DNA of 64,000 bases from Thermovenabulum sp049723235 (GCF_049723235.1 NZ_JBNARB010000002.1:1-64000); one strand, 5' to 3'; counted from the first letter of the stretch, positions 24,718 to 34,295 are shown. Notes: generated by a model not told the origin, from the letters alone. Program-made: numbers and translations.

Positions 24718-26658
24718 ATGACGGAAAAAATACGCGAAGAAGCCGCTGTAGACAGTCAGGAGATATTGAGAAAATTTGATAAAGAATCCGATTACAGAGT
24801 TTTGAAGGGATTTGCTGCAAAAATAGTAAGCGCTATTGCCATCACCTTTTCGCTATTCCAGCTTTACACTGCAATTTTCGGTGTTCTCGACGCAATGATT
24901 CAGCGTTCCATTCACGTAGCCTTTGGTTTTTGCTTGATCTTCCTCTTATACCCGGCAAAAAGCGATTGGCCAAGAGACAGAATACATCCCGTAGATTTTA
25001 TCCTATCCATCCTGGGAGCTGCCGTTCCTTTATACATCACCGTTTTTTACAAGCAGTTAGTATTAAGAGCAGGAACGGTTACAACCGTAGATTATATTGT
25101 TGGAGCCATTGGCGTTTTGCTCGTTCTTGAAGCAGCAAGAAGGGTAGTTGGTCTTCCCATAGTTACTATTGCAAGCTTATTTATTATCTACGCATTGATA
25201 GGCCCCTACATTCCCGGCCAGCTTGCCCACAGGGGTGCGGATCTTCCAACCCTTGTTCAGCATCTTTTCTATACAACGGAAGGTATTTTCGGCATACCCA
25301 TAGGCGTTTCATCTACATTTATTTTCCTGTTTATACTTTTCGGTGCGTACCTTGAAAAAACTGGACTCGGACAGCTTTTCATAGACCTGGCCAACGCCAT
25401 TGCAGGATGGGCTTCCGGAGGACCCGCAAAAGTAGCAGTTTTATCCAGCGGACTTATGGGAACGGTTTCGGGAAGCTCGGTGGCGAACGTAGTAGGTACC
25501 GGAAGCTTTACAATTCCAATGATGAAAAGGCTGGGCTATAAGCCGGAGTTTGCAGGCGCAGTAGAGGCAACCGCTTCGACGGGTGGACAGCTCATGCCGC
25601 CTATCATGGGTGCGGCAGCCTTTTTAATGGCGGAGTTTACAAAAATCCCCTACTCCAGGATAATAGGAGCCGCTGCCATCCCGGCACTTCTTTACTACTT
25701 CGGTGTTTGGACGGGTGTTCATTTGGAGGCAAAACGCCTCGGTCTTCGCGGATTGAGCAAAGAAGAATTACCCAAATTCAAGGAAATAGTATTAGAAAGA
25801 GGACACCTCATAATTCCCCTTGTGGCAATCGTTTACCTTCTGGTAACCGGCTTTACGCCCATGAAGGCAGCTTTATACGCCATATTCCTTTCAATTATTT
25901 CCGCTATGCTAAGGAAAAATACCAGGATTAGTCTTACCGATATTATTAACGGTTTGGAACAGGGTGCAAGAAGTGCTCTTGGCGTAATTGCCGCAACCGC
26001 CTGTGCAGGCATTATCATCGGTGTGGTTACCCTTACGGGATTAGGTCTGAAACTTGGCACATCCCTGGTAGATTTAGCAAACGGCAAATTATTCTTAACT
26101 TTGTTCTTTACCATGATAACTTCTTTAATTCTCGGAATGGGAGTACCCACAACCGCAAACTATGTAATAACTTCAACCATTGCAGCTCCTGCACTTTTAA
26201 TGCTAAATGTTCCGGTACTTGCCGCCCATATGTTTGCTTTCTACTTTGGTATAATCGCTGACGTTACACCACCCGTAGCCCTCGCAGCTTTTGCAGGTGC
26301 GGGTATAGCAAAGGCAAATCCCTTAAAAACGGGATTGAATGCTTCAAAGCTTGCTATCGCGGCATTCCTTGTTCCCTACATTTTCGTCTACAATCCCGCA
26401 CTTTTGTTGATAAACGTTCAACCGTTAGAAATAATCTGGATTATCATTACCTCTATAATAGGAATAGTTGGAGTATCCTCGGCGGTGTCGGGGTATTTAA
26501 TCACCAATCAGAGCATAGTTGAAAGGCTTATTTTCTTCATCGGCGGTATCCTGCTCGTTACTCCGGGATTAAAAACAGATATAATCGGCGCTGCATTGCT
26601 GGTAATCGGATACCTGGTACAAAGAAGTAAACTTTCAAAAACCGCAAAATCTCACTAA
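24718..26658 (+). CDS. TRAP transporter fused 4TM/12TM permease (TAXI type)
   Basis: This 646-residue integral membrane protein fuses the small (DctQ-like) and large (DctM-like) TRAP subunits. The first part (about residues 35-160) has four hydrophobic helices; the rest has about twelve, with the DctM-type motifs SSGLMGTVSGSSVANVVGTGSFTIPMMKRLGY and MGVPTTANYVITSTIAAPALL, the two re-entrant helical hairpins that carry the solute with sodium. It works with the lipoprotein receptor encoded upstream. The 3-bp gap to the DUF1850 gene shows tight coupling. A strong terminator follows. Confidence 0.94.
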   Translation: MTEKIREEAAVDSQEILRKFDKESDYRVLKGFAAKIVSAIAITFSLFQLYTAIFGVLDAMIQRSIHVAFGFCLIFLLYPAKSDWPRDRIHPVDFILSILGAAVPLYITVFYKQLVLRAGTVTTVDYIVGAIGVLLVLEAARRVVGLPIVTIASLFIIYALIGPYIPGQLAHRGADLPTLVQHLFYTTEGIFGIPIGVSSTFIFLFILFGAYLEKTGLGQLFIDLANAIAGWASGGPAKVAVLSSGLMGTVSGSSVANVVGTGSFTIPMMKRLGYKPEFAGAVEATASTGGQLMPPIMGAAAFLMAEFTKIPYSRIIGAAAIPALLYYFGVWTGVHLEAKRLGLRGLSKEELPKFKEIVLERGHLIIPLVAIVYLLVTGFTPMKAALYAIFLSIISAMLRKNTRISLTDIINGLEQGARSALGVIAATACAGIIIGVVTLTGLGLKLGTSLVDLANGKLFLTLFFTMITSLILGMGVPTTANYVITSTIAAPALLMLNVPVLAAHMFAFYFGIIADVTPPVALAAFAGAGIAKANPLKTGLNASKLAIAAFLVPYIFVYNPALLLINVQPLEIIWIIITSIIGIVGVSSAVSGYLITNQSIVERLIFFIGGILLVTPGLKTDIIGAALLVIGYLVQRSKLSKTAKSH

Positions 26659-26661
26659 GTG

Positions 26662-26698
26662 AAAAATAGGAGGAACGAAAAATTCCTCCTATTTTTTT
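26662..26698 (+). terminator. terminator of the TRAP operon
   Basis: AAAATAGGAGGAA (26663-26675) pairs with TTCCTCCTATTTT, a 13-bp stem with a 7-nt loop, followed by a T-run to 26698. Confidence 0.9.
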
Positions 26699-26761
26699 AC
26701 TTATTCGGGCTTTAATTTTTGGGAGAATTTTAATAAAATGTTTTAAGAAGGGAGGATAGCC

Positions 26762-27316
26762 ATGAACGAATTCATAAATTTAATAAAAACTCGAAGAAGT
26801 ATAAGACGTTTTTTACCCGAGCAGATAAAGGATGAGGAATTACAAACCATTATCGATGCGGCGATACACGCCCCCAGCGGGCATAATGAACAGCCCTGGC
26901 ATTTTACGGTAATACAAAACAAAGAATTGCTGGATCATTTTAATGCGGTTATAAAAAAGCTGATGTCCGAATCCGGAGTAGATTGGATATCCGCTATAGG
27001 GCGAAGTGAAAAAAGCCATATTTTCCACCATGCACCTACGGTAATAATAGTATCCGGCAAAAAAGGCGCTTACTCTGCCTTAGTGGACTGCAGCGCTGCA
27101 ACTCAAAACATGCTGCTTGCGGCCCACAGCATGGGTATTGGCTCCTGTTGGATAGGACTTGTAAATTTTCTTTTTAAAATAAAAGAGGAGGTGCAAAAAC
27201 TTTCCATTCCGGAAGGCTACGAACCCTTTTACGCAATTGCCTTAGGATATCCCGATCCGTCCTTTCAGCCCCGCCAAATTGAACGCAAAAAAGACGTGGT
27301 AAATTACATTAAATAA
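26762..27316 (+). CDS. nitroreductase-family FMN protein
   Basis: The 184-residue protein is a compact FMN-dependent nitroreductase-fold oxidoreductase. The N-terminal IKTRRSIRRFLPEQIKDEELQTIIDAAIHAPSGHNEQPWHFTVI binds the FMN phosphate, and GIGSCWIGLVNFL and AIALGYPD are typical of the C-terminal half. It would form a cytosolic dimer using NAD(P)H; the natural substrate is unknown. It has its own ribosome site (GGGAGG) and terminators on both sides, so it is probably monocistronic. No ferredoxin domain is attached. Confidence 0.9.
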   Translation: MNEFINLIKTRRSIRRFLPEQIKDEELQTIIDAAIHAPSGHNEQPWHFTVIQNKELLDHFNAVIKKLMSESGVDWISAIGRSEKSHIFHHAPTVIIVSGKKGAYSALVDCSAATQNMLLAAHSMGIGSCWIGLVNFLFKIKEEVQKLSIPEGYEPFYAIALGYPDPSFQPRQIERKKDVVNYIK

Positions 27317-27323
27317 AAAATTA

Positions 27324-27349
27324 TTGCCCGGGAAAAGCCGGGCTTTTAC
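27324..27349. terminator. bidirectional terminator between nitroreductase and response regulator
   Basis: GCCCGG (27326-27331) pairs with CCGGGC (27338-27343) and is followed by TTTTACTTT on the plus strand and by a U-rich tract on the minus strand. Confidence 0.8.
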
Positions 27350-27356
27350 TTTATTT

Positions 27357-28223
27357 TTATTCATTTAATAGCAACATGAAGCCTTCCAAAAATTTTTTAA
27401 CATTTACCTTTCCTCTCTCCTTAGACCTGCCCTTTAAAAAATCCATTTCCTTTCTTACCTCTTTATAATCAAACAAAATATTTGCATATCTTAAAAGCTG
27501 TTCGTTGTCGTAATTTTCCATTCCCTGCATTGCAAGGTTGCTCAGGGCTTTGGAAATAGCCCTCCTCATCCTCATTTCAATTGCCTTTATATCGCTGGAT
27601 TTTTTGGATCCTGTATTTTCGTAGTAATCGCTCAAAAACTGATATATCTCCTGCATACCCAGATTATTTCGCTTTATATAATCGTAGTTCTCCAGTAAAA
27701 TTTTAATATCCTCGGCTCCGGTTTCTGCGAGGATGCCGATATCGGCTAAAATGTAATCAATTCTTTTTGTGGTAGGACATTTTTCCTGTTCGATTTTTTT
27801 ATTATCTACAATTGCCACGGTTTCCTTGATTTTATCAAGGGTATTCTTCATCTTTATCAGTTCTTCCACCTTTGAAATTACCTTTACGGTTTCCATCACG
27901 TTTATGGGTTTTTTAATGAAAAATTCTATCCCGCTTTCATAAGCCTTGCCCACCATGCTCTTTGTTTCCACCTGGGAAATCATAATAAAATAGGTATTTA
28001 AAGCCCTTTCTTTCGCTTCCTTTACTATTTCCACCCCATCTTTTCCGGGAAGTAAAAGGTCAATTAGTACAATGTCGGGCTTTACGGATAGGATTTTTTT
28101 GAAAGCTTCCTCGCCCTCTTCCGCTTCCGCCACAATTTCTCCCAAACGGTAATTCTCCACAATTCCCGATAAGATCCTCCTTATTGCTTTATCGTCGTCC
28201 ACCACCATTATTCTAAACTCCAA
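27357..28223 (-). CDS. response regulator with YcbB-type output domain (GlnL-like)
   Basis: The product (about 288 residues from the TTG at 28223) has an N-terminal receiver domain: FRIMVVDDDKAIRRIL with acidic pocket, phosphoacceptor D in DIVLIDLLLPGKDG, and K in FFIKKPIN. The C-terminal half (about 150-288) resembles the YcbB domain of B. subtilis GlnL, with LSDYYENTG and RRAISKALSNLAMQGMENYDNEQLLRYANILFDYKEVR, a DNA-binding output. It is encoded directly after its kinase. In Bacillus this pair senses glutamine; here the ligand is unknown. AAGGAG lies 10 bases before the TTG, while a longer ATG start would overlap the kinase. Confidence 0.85.
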   Translation of the reverse strand: MEFRIMVVDDDKAIRRILSGIVENYRLGEIVAEAEEGEEAFKKILSVKPDIVLIDLLLPGKDGVEIVKEAKERALNTYFIMISQVETKSMVGKAYESGIEFFIKKPINVMETVKVISKVEELIKMKNTLDKIKETVAIVDNKKIEQEKCPTTKRIDYILADIGILAETGAEDIKILLENYDYIKRNNLGMQEIYQFLSDYYENTGSKKSSDIKAIEMRMRRAISKALSNLAMQGMENYDNEQLLRYANILFDYKEVRKEMDFLKGRSKERGKVNVKKFLEGFMLLLNE

Positions 28224-28239
28224 AGGATCCACTCTCCTT

Positions 28240-29568
28240 TTAAATCCTGGAAAAATACCTTTCATCATAAGGGATTTCTATAAAAAAGGTTGTCCCCTTT
28301 TGTCTTGCCGTTTTTACTTCCACCTTGCCTTCCATTTCTTCTACCAAGTTTTTTACATGAGTGAGTCCTAACCCTGTAGAAAGCTCACCGTTTTCCAGCA
28401 TTTTCGTAGAAAAACCCGGGTCAAAAATAAAAGGCAGGTCCTTTTTGTCTATACCGTATCCGTTATCGCTGACGGTTATAAAAATCTTATTTTTATTTTC
28501 ATCAAGATTTACGATAACATTTATAATTCCTCTTTCATTATCTACGGCATCCAAAGCATTTGAAATTAAATTTCCTATTATTGATAAAAAAACAAAATAA
28601 TTTTTTATTATAAAATTTTTATTATACCGCAATTTCAGCTGAACCTTTTTATTGTAAACTTTCATCCACCTTTCGGTATTAATTTTAATCACATCAAAAA
28701 GTGAATTTAACGACATTCCGTCTTTTTCTTCGTCGGGGATTATCTGGGAAAACCCCGAGTTTATCCTCAAGTAATCTTTTTTTATTTCATGAATTTCCTT
28801 TGCCAGGTTCAACGCCCTCTTTTTAATCCTAAAAATCTCTTCTTTACTTACCTCACCGCCCAGCTTATTGTATATTTCATAGCTTTCCTTCATCGCGTTC
28901 TCCAAATCCATGGTGGATTTTTTTAAGAAGATAAGTTCTGCCTTCAATTGGGATAAAAGGTCCAGGAGTTCCGCATACCTTCTCTCGTGTTCCTCTTTTA
29001 CTGCAATATTTTTATACCTTTCCAGTAACCAGTAAAGGGAAAAAGTAATAATCGCCCTTAAAATACCTACTCCTACTAAAAAGGTGAATATCTCCTGAAA
29101 GTATTTTAAGCTGAGCTCCCTTCTTATCATAAGCTCTACAATATTTCCCGCAATATCGGCTAAGCTCATGGCAGCGACGAAGTTGACGGGGAGGGTAAGA
29201 AGGTCTTTTATCTTCAATAATTTTAAAAAAACGCCGTAAGCAAAATAAAACATCATCGCCGGGAAATGCAAATGAACGGCTACTTCCATTGGAGAACCTT
29301 TTACCAGTATTCCGAGAATTACTCTGAAAATGAAGACAGTTACACCTGCAAAAAAAATAAGCAGCATTTCTTCTATATCTTTAAAATATAAAATTAAAAA
29401 GGAAATTCCTACAACGCCTATGGTAAAGCGAAAAGGGGTTCCGAAGGGATAAAAATATACTTCCCCGAGAATGGCGGTAAGCCAGCCGGCAATTAATAAC
29501 TCCTTTTTATACCGTATTATTGTTTTAATTATCTTTTCTACAAAAAAGCCTTCCTGCGGTTTTGTCAA
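28240..29568 (-). CDS. membrane histidine kinase (GlnK/YcbA-like)
   Basis: The 442-residue sensor has an N-terminal membrane domain of about six helices (LLIAGWLTAILGEVYF ... LFFAGVTVFIFRVILGI ... IITFSLYWLLERY), a coiled linker, a phosphoacceptor histidine in AKEIHEIKKDYLRIN, and a C-terminal ATPase with N box IGNLISNALDAVDN, G1 box VSDNGYGID and G2 box GLGLTHVKNLVEEM. The arrangement matches B. subtilis YcbA/GlnK. The TTG start at 29568 has GGAGG eight bases ahead. It adjoins the TRAP operon on one side and the microcompartment operon on the other, so either could be its target. Confidence 0.87.
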   Translation of the reverse strand: MTKPQEGFFVEKIIKTIIRYKKELLIAGWLTAILGEVYFYPFGTPFRFTIGVVGISFLILYFKDIEEMLLIFFAGVTVFIFRVILGILVKGSPMEVAVHLHFPAMMFYFAYGVFLKLLKIKDLLTLPVNFVAAMSLADIAGNIVELMIRRELSLKYFQEIFTFLVGVGILRAIITFSLYWLLERYKNIAVKEEHERRYAELLDLLSQLKAELIFLKKSTMDLENAMKESYEIYNKLGGEVSKEEIFRIKKRALNLAKEIHEIKKDYLRINSGFSQIIPDEEKDGMSLNSLFDVIKINTERWMKVYNKKVQLKLRYNKNFIIKNYFVFLSIIGNLISNALDAVDNERGIINVIVNLDENKNKIFITVSDNGYGIDKKDLPFIFDPGFSTKMLENGELSTGLGLTHVKNLVEEMEGKVEVKTARQKGTTFFIEIPYDERYFSRI

Positions 29569-29649
29569 AGACTGTTCCTCCCGATAACACTTTATATAAA
29601 AAATTGTGGATATCCTTATCTATTATACTGCAATTTTTATCTTTAAAAA

Positions 29650-29681
29650 ATATCAAAAAAAATACCGGCAACTTTGCCGGT
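29650..29681 (-). terminator. terminator of the pdu microcompartment operon
   Basis: ACCGGCAA (29664-29671) pairs with TTGCCGGT (29674-29681); the minus-strand transcript then runs into a T-rich stretch. It overlaps the stop codon of pduT. Confidence 0.85.
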
Positions 29682-30226
29682 TAGATGAATGATTTTAATA
29701 ATTTATGATTTACATTACTTATTACCGCATGGGATACCAGTAGACCTTCCTCTACTTCTTTAATACCACTGGCTACTGCGGATTTTACTGCTCCTATTTC
29801 ACCTAAGATGATTACAAGGGATTTTCCACCCATCCCCCTTGCAAGCCTTATTTCAGAAACTACTACATTTGCTCCTTTTGCTGCTGCATCCGCTGCTTTA
29901 ATAGCCGAAGCAACGCTGAAAGTTTCTATAAGTCCTAAGGATTGTTTTTCTAAACTAATTTCAGATGTTCCATATAATGCTGTAAATAACGATTCGTGAG
30001 GATTAGGAATCAAAAGTTCATCCACAACTCCATCTTTAAATTCTTCTTTCCCCGCCTGAAGGGCATTTTTTACTGCTCCCACATCACCGGTAATTAATAT
30101 TACAAATTTGCCCGGGCAAACGCTTGTTGCAGTAATTAACTCTATAGGTGCCGATTTTAGTATTTTATCTGATGCTACAAGGCCTCTCGTAATCTCTCGA
30201 AATTCTAAAAGCCCTAAAGCTTTCAT
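29681..30226 (-). CDS. pduT: microcompartment shell protein with two BMC domains (PduT-like)
   Basis: The 181-residue protein has tandem BMC domains (about 3-85 and 95-178: ALGLLEFREITRGLVASD, SLGLIETFSVASAIKAAD), forming trimers that act as hexagonal tiles. The first domain has a cysteine in SVCPGKFVILITGDVGA; in studied PduT proteins this cysteine lines the central pore and holds a [4Fe-4S] cluster at the three-fold axis. With pduS just upstream it could pass electrons through the shell. It is the last gene of the operon and has a perfect AGGAGG site. Confidence 0.92.
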   Translation of the reverse strand: MKALGLLEFREITRGLVASDKILKSAPIELITATSVCPGKFVILITGDVGAVKNALQAGKEEFKDGVVDELLIPNPHESLFTALYGTSEISLEKQSLGLIETFSVASAIKAADAAAKGANVVVSEIRLARGMGGKSLVIILGEIGAVKSAVASGIKEVEEGLLVSHAVISNVNHKLLKSFI

Positions 30227-30241
30227 ATGTAAATTTCCTCC

Positions 30242-31567
30242 TTATTCGTTTTTAATCGTTATAGCGATTTCGTCAATTTCGGTAACAATGCCATCAATAC
30301 TTGCATGAATATTTGCTCCATGCTGTCCTTCTTTAACTTCTGCTATGAGTTCATTTTTATTTACTTTATCTCCTACTTTTACTATCGGAACTGCTGGGCT
30401 TCCGGCATGTTGTTTTAATAATATTTTTACTTCCCTTGCATTAATTTTCACATCGGTAAAATCCGCATGATGATAATAATCAGATAATCCCAATCGAATA
30501 AGCAGTTTTCGAGCTGAAAATTTTCTATTTTCCCTTTCAGGCCTTTCTACTTCAACGGGCTTTTTATTATATCTCACTTTTTTCTCGGAAAGTATCTTTT
30601 TAACGTTTGCATTTACACTTCTTGGACTAAGCCCCATTGGACACGTTATTTCACAAAGGCCACATTCCGAACAAAGTAAGGCATTTGTTAATGATTCTAC
30701 ATCCATTAATCCAAAAGAGACAGTACGCATAATTTTATGAGGTTCTAATCTATGGCCTAATAAATATCTGGGACATAAATCGGTACACATCCTGCATTGA
30801 CAACAAGCGGTTCTTGCTCTTTTGAGCTGTACATCTATTTTAATTCTTCTTGAATTGTAAGGTAGGGTATTAACGGGTACAACCAGAAGGGCTGATGTTG
30901 TTTTTGTTACTACATCATCAAGACCTACTTCTTTCCCCATCATCGGGCCGCCGTCTATCAATATAAAATCCTTTGTTATAGGCCCTCCCGATAAATCGAG
31001 AAGTTCATTAAACTTCATTCCTATAGGAACTTTCAATACCATAGGGTATTTTACCGCTCCACTTATAGTAACAAATTTTTCGGTTACGGGTACTTCATCA
31101 TAATAAGCTTTTTTAATATTAAATAGAGTTTCTACGTTGTGAACAACAACTCCCACATCAAGAGGAATTCCAGCCATCGGAATTTTTTTCCCTAAAACTT
31201 CGTAAACAATTACATGTTCATCTCCTGCAGGATAAAAATCGCTTAACTCAAAAATTTCCATATCCTCGTAATTTTTGATTTTTTCGGAAAGCGCTTTTTT
31301 ACAATCTTCATACTTCTTTTTGATGGCTATAATACCTTTTTTTGCTCCGGTAGCCTGCATTGCTAGCTGCAAACCCTTTAATACTTCATCAGCATACGTC
31401 ATTATTAATGCCTGGTTTGTAAAAAGTAGAGGTTCACACTCGGCAAAATTTGCGATTACCGCATCACATTTACTATTTAATTTAATATGGGCAGGGAAGC
31501 CAGCACCCCCCGCCCCTACAACTCCAGAATTTTTTACCTTCTCTATTATTTCATTATTAATACTCAT
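30242..31567 (-). CDS. pduS: PduS cobalamin reductase-like flavo-iron-sulfur protein
   Basis: The 441-residue protein resembles RnfC/PduS. It contains an NADH/FMN-binding N-terminal fold (VVGAGGAGFPAHIKLNSK), an SLBB-like region, and two 4Fe-4S motifs of the ferredoxin type (CCQCRMCTDLCPRYLLGH and CSECGLCEITCPMGL). A C-terminal lipoyl-like barrel (AGSPAVPIVKVGDKVNKNELIAEV) is present. PduS reduces cob(III)alamin to help reload the dehydratase cofactor inside the microcompartment and interacts with PduO and PduT. It is co-transcribed with both. Confidence 0.92.
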   Translation of the reverse strand: MSINNEIIEKVKNSGVVGAGGAGFPAHIKLNSKCDAVIANFAECEPLLFTNQALIMTYADEVLKGLQLAMQATGAKKGIIAIKKKYEDCKKALSEKIKNYEDMEIFELSDFYPAGDEHVIVYEVLGKKIPMAGIPLDVGVVVHNVETLFNIKKAYYDEVPVTEKFVTISGAVKYPMVLKVPIGMKFNELLDLSGGPITKDFILIDGGPMMGKEVGLDDVVTKTTSALLVVPVNTLPYNSRRIKIDVQLKRARTACCQCRMCTDLCPRYLLGHRLEPHKIMRTVSFGLMDVESLTNALLCSECGLCEITCPMGLSPRSVNANVKKILSEKKVRYNKKPVEVERPERENRKFSARKLLIRLGLSDYYHHADFTDVKINAREVKILLKQHAGSPAVPIVKVGDKVNKNELIAEVKEGQHGANIHASIDGIVTEIDEIAITIKNE

Positions 31568-31587
31568 TTGACATCAATCCTTTTTAG

Positions 31588-32979
31588 TTAAATGATTCTA
31601 AAAGCATCTACCAGTACGCATCTTCTCTGTCTTGTAAAGTTTTTCGCAGAGGTAAGTCCTTCACCGGTAGGTCCTGCTATTGTAAAGGTTGTATAACCTT
31701 CTCCGCCTGAACCTATCCCGGCATAAGAAGGGGCATTTTTTACAAAAATGGTGGTCTGAATGGCTCTTGCAAAATTCGTCATATTATCTATATTTTTGGA
31801 ATGCATTATTGCAGTATGCCTGTTTCCTCCCTCTGCTCTAACCGCAAGTTCTATGGCTTCCTCTACATTTGGAACCCTGACAAAAGGCAGTACCGGCATT
31901 AACTGTTCATGATGCACAAGGGGATGATCCTGCTCAACGGGCATTACCACAAGCCTTACATCATTTCCTACCTCTATACCTATCTGTTTCAATATATACG
32001 ATGCATCTTTGCCAATTAAATCTTTATTTACACTAAAATTTTCATCAAAGATTAGACTGGTCATTTTATCTATATCTTTACCCCTTAATATATAAGCCCC
32101 TTCCCTTGCTAACCTTTCTAAAAGCCTGTCAGCAATGGATTCTACAGCTATCAATTCTTTTTCAGCAATGCAGGGAAGGTTATTATCAAAACTTGCTCCG
32201 CATATAATATCGTGGGCAGCTTTTATGATATCCGCAGTTTCATCAACTACTACGGGTGGATTACCCGCTCCCGCACCTATTACCTTTTTACCTGATTTTA
32301 AAGCTTCATAAACAACTGCTTTTCCCCCGGTTACACAAAGAAGGTTAATCTTAGGATGGGACATTAATGCTTTAGCGGTATCAATGGTAGGTTCAACAAT
32401 TGTTGTTACCAAATTCTTAGGTCCCCCAGCCTTAATTATTGCTTCATTTATAATTTCTACTGCTTTATTTGAACATAATTTAGCAGAAGGATGGGGGTTA
32501 AATACCACTGCATTGCCCGCTGCAAGCATACTTATTGAATTATTAATTATTGTAGCTGTTGGATTTGTGACAGGTGTTATTGAACCGATAACTCCTACCG
32601 GAGCCATTTCTACAAGAGTCAAACCGTGATCCCCGGTCCAGCAAAAAGGCTTTAAATCTTCTGTCCCAGGAGTCTTTTTTGCTGCTAAAATATTTTTAAC
32701 AATTTTATCTTCAACGCGACCCCTGCCCGTCTCTTTCACAGCTAATTCTGCTAAATACCTTGCATTGTTCATACTGGCTTCCCTTATTTCCTGAATTATT
32801 TCTTCCCTTTTCTCCAGATCCAGCATGGCAAACTTCTTTTGAGCCCTTGATGCTGCCTCTACAGCATTATCCAAATTATTAAATATTCCGTATTCTTCCC
32901 TCGTACTTTCCTGACTCCCTATATTTAATTCTTCAATTATTTTTTTGGCAATTGTTGCAACAATTTTTTCATCTATCAT
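31588..32979 (-). CDS. pduP: CoA-acylating propionaldehyde dehydrogenase PduP
   Basis: The enzyme (about 463 residues) oxidises propionaldehyde, or 3-hydroxypropionaldehyde, to the acyl-CoA with NAD inside the microcompartment. The catalytic cysteine is in FDNNLPCIAEKELIAVE; the nucleotide-binding GAGAGNPPVVVDETAD and the C-terminal GIGSGGEGYTTFTIAGPTGEGLT are family marks. I choose the ATG at 32979 (AAAGGAGGT ahead) rather than the longer GTG/ATG frame overlapping pduO. This start gives MIDEKIVATIAKKIIEEL, an amphipathic targeting helix like those on PduD, PduE and PduL here. Confidence 0.94.
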   Translation of the reverse strand: MIDEKIVATIAKKIIEELNIGSQESTREEYGIFNNLDNAVEAASRAQKKFAMLDLEKREEIIQEIREASMNNARYLAELAVKETGRGRVEDKIVKNILAAKKTPGTEDLKPFCWTGDHGLTLVEMAPVGVIGSITPVTNPTATIINNSISMLAAGNAVVFNPHPSAKLCSNKAVEIINEAIIKAGGPKNLVTTIVEPTIDTAKALMSHPKINLLCVTGGKAVVYEALKSGKKVIGAGAGNPPVVVDETADIIKAAHDIICGASFDNNLPCIAEKELIAVESIADRLLERLAREGAYILRGKDIDKMTSLIFDENFSVNKDLIGKDASYILKQIGIEVGNDVRLVVMPVEQDHPLVHHEQLMPVLPFVRVPNVEEAIELAVRAEGGNRHTAIMHSKNIDNMTNFARAIQTTIFVKNAPSYAGIGSGGEGYTTFTIAGPTGEGLTSAKNFTRQRRCVLVDAFRII

Positions 32980-32998
32980 TAAAATTACCTCCTTTAGA

Positions 32999-33988
32999 TT
33001 AAATTGCTGAAATTCCAGCCTTTGCAACTATCTCATCTTCATTTACAGTTCCCCCGCTTACACCGATTGCGCCAATCACCTTTTCGTATTTTATTACAGG
33101 AATACCCCCTCCGAAAGTAATAATTCTTCCATTCCAAGCATTATTTATTCCGAACAATTCCCCTTCCGGCTTTGCAAGTTCCGAAAGCCTGGAGGTTTCC
33201 ATTTTCAGCATAACAGCTGTAAACGCCTTATTTATAGCAATTTCTATACTTGCAAGCAAAGCTTCATCCATTCTATGAAAGGCAATTAAATTTCCTCCGG
33301 AATCTACAACAGCTATGCACATAGGTTTATTTATTTCCCTTGCTTTTTCCTCAGCCTTTTTTAGCATCTTTAAGGCTGCATTTAAGTCTAAACTTAAAGG
33401 GAATTCTTTTTGTTCCATAGCATTTAAAACCTCACATGATATTTTCTTTTTAATTTCTTCCAAAGATTTTTTTATTACTTCTTCCTTTTCTTGATAGAGG
33501 GAAAGGGTAAATAGAAAATCAGACAATCTGTTCAAATATCTTATTATTTCAGGACGAATATCCTGCTCCTCCGATAGTCTAACTACACACCTCTCCGCCC
33601 TTCTTGCAACCGTTCTTGCAATATGCAGAGAAGATGAAGAAGAATAAGGTCCGGGTATTACAAAATCCTTTTTAAACTCAATCTCTTCCATTAATTCATC
33701 TATTTTTTCTTCCAGCCATTTTACATCATCGTCGGTTATCCTTTCTTTTAAAATTCCTTCCGGGTTTTTACAGGCAAGTTCCGCACCTAACTTAAACAGT
33801 TCCTTTTCTATTTTAAAAAGATACCCTTTGGCTTTTTGAGTATTTACATTGGAACGTGCAAAAGCAATAATCGCTAATACTTCATCAACTGTCCCGTAAG
33901 CCTCTACCCTTATATCGTATTTTTTTACCCTTTCTCCTCCAAAGAGGCTTGTTTCCCCTTTGTCTCCTTTTTTCGTATAAATTTTCAT
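32999..33988 (-). CDS. pduO: PduO: ATP:cob(I)alamin adenosyltransferase fused to a GlcG/HbpS domain
   Basis: The 329-residue protein regenerates adenosylcobalamin for the diol dehydratase. Residues 1-180 are the PduO-type adenosyltransferase (KIYTKKGDKGETSLFGGERVKK, then FVIPGPYSSSSSLHIARTVARRAERC and IIRYLNRLSDFLFTLSLYQ). Residues 195-329 are a GlcG/HbpS (DUF336) domain that in PduO binds heme (KAEEKAREINKPMCIAVVDSGGNLIAFHRMDEALLASIEIAINKAFTA). Both parts appear intact. It sits between pduN and pduP. Confidence 0.94.
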   Translation of the reverse strand: MKIYTKKGDKGETSLFGGERVKKYDIRVEAYGTVDEVLAIIAFARSNVNTQKAKGYLFKIEKELFKLGAELACKNPEGILKERITDDDVKWLEEKIDELMEEIEFKKDFVIPGPYSSSSSLHIARTVARRAERCVVRLSEEQDIRPEIIRYLNRLSDFLFTLSLYQEKEEVIKKSLEEIKKKISCEVLNAMEQKEFPLSLDLNAALKMLKKAEEKAREINKPMCIAVVDSGGNLIAFHRMDEALLASIEIAINKAFTAVMLKMETSRLSELAKPEGELFGINNAWNGRIITFGGGIPVIKYEKVIGAIGVSGGTVNEDEIVAKAGISAI

Positions 33989-34004
33989 GAACTACCCCTC
34001 TTTT

Positions 34005-34286
34005 TCAATATATTTCTATTTCATCTATAATACCTATTACCGCAGCATCAACAGGGGCATTAGCATCATTCATTATTTTTGTAGCCGTACTTCCTGTCAC
34101 CAAAAGGACCGTTTCCCCTATTCCAGCACCTACGCTGTCTACTGCAACGAGGTATTTTTCTTCTTCGAGCAATTCGCCGTATTCATTCTTCTTATTAATC
34201 GGTTTTACTACTAAAAGTTTTGCTCCCGTAAGTCCTTCATTTTTCTTTGTGGCGACTACATTACCTACAACCTTTGCAATTATCAC
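34005..34286 (-). CDS. pduN: microcompartment vertex protein (EutN/CcmL family, PduN)
   Basis: The 93-residue protein forms pentamers that cap the corners of the shell. The start IIAKVVGNVVATKKNEGLTGAKLLVVKPI and the middle LVAVDSVGAGIGETVLLVTGSTA are characteristic of the BMV family. A GTG start is used. Without a vertex protein microcompartments do not close, so its presence argues for a functional compartment. Confidence 0.94.
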   Translation of the reverse strand: MIIAKVVGNVVATKKNEGLTGAKLLVVKPINKKNEYGELLEEEKYLVAVDSVGAGIGETVLLVTGSTATKIMNDANAPVDAAVIGIIDEIEIY

Positions 34287-34295
34287 CTTACCACC

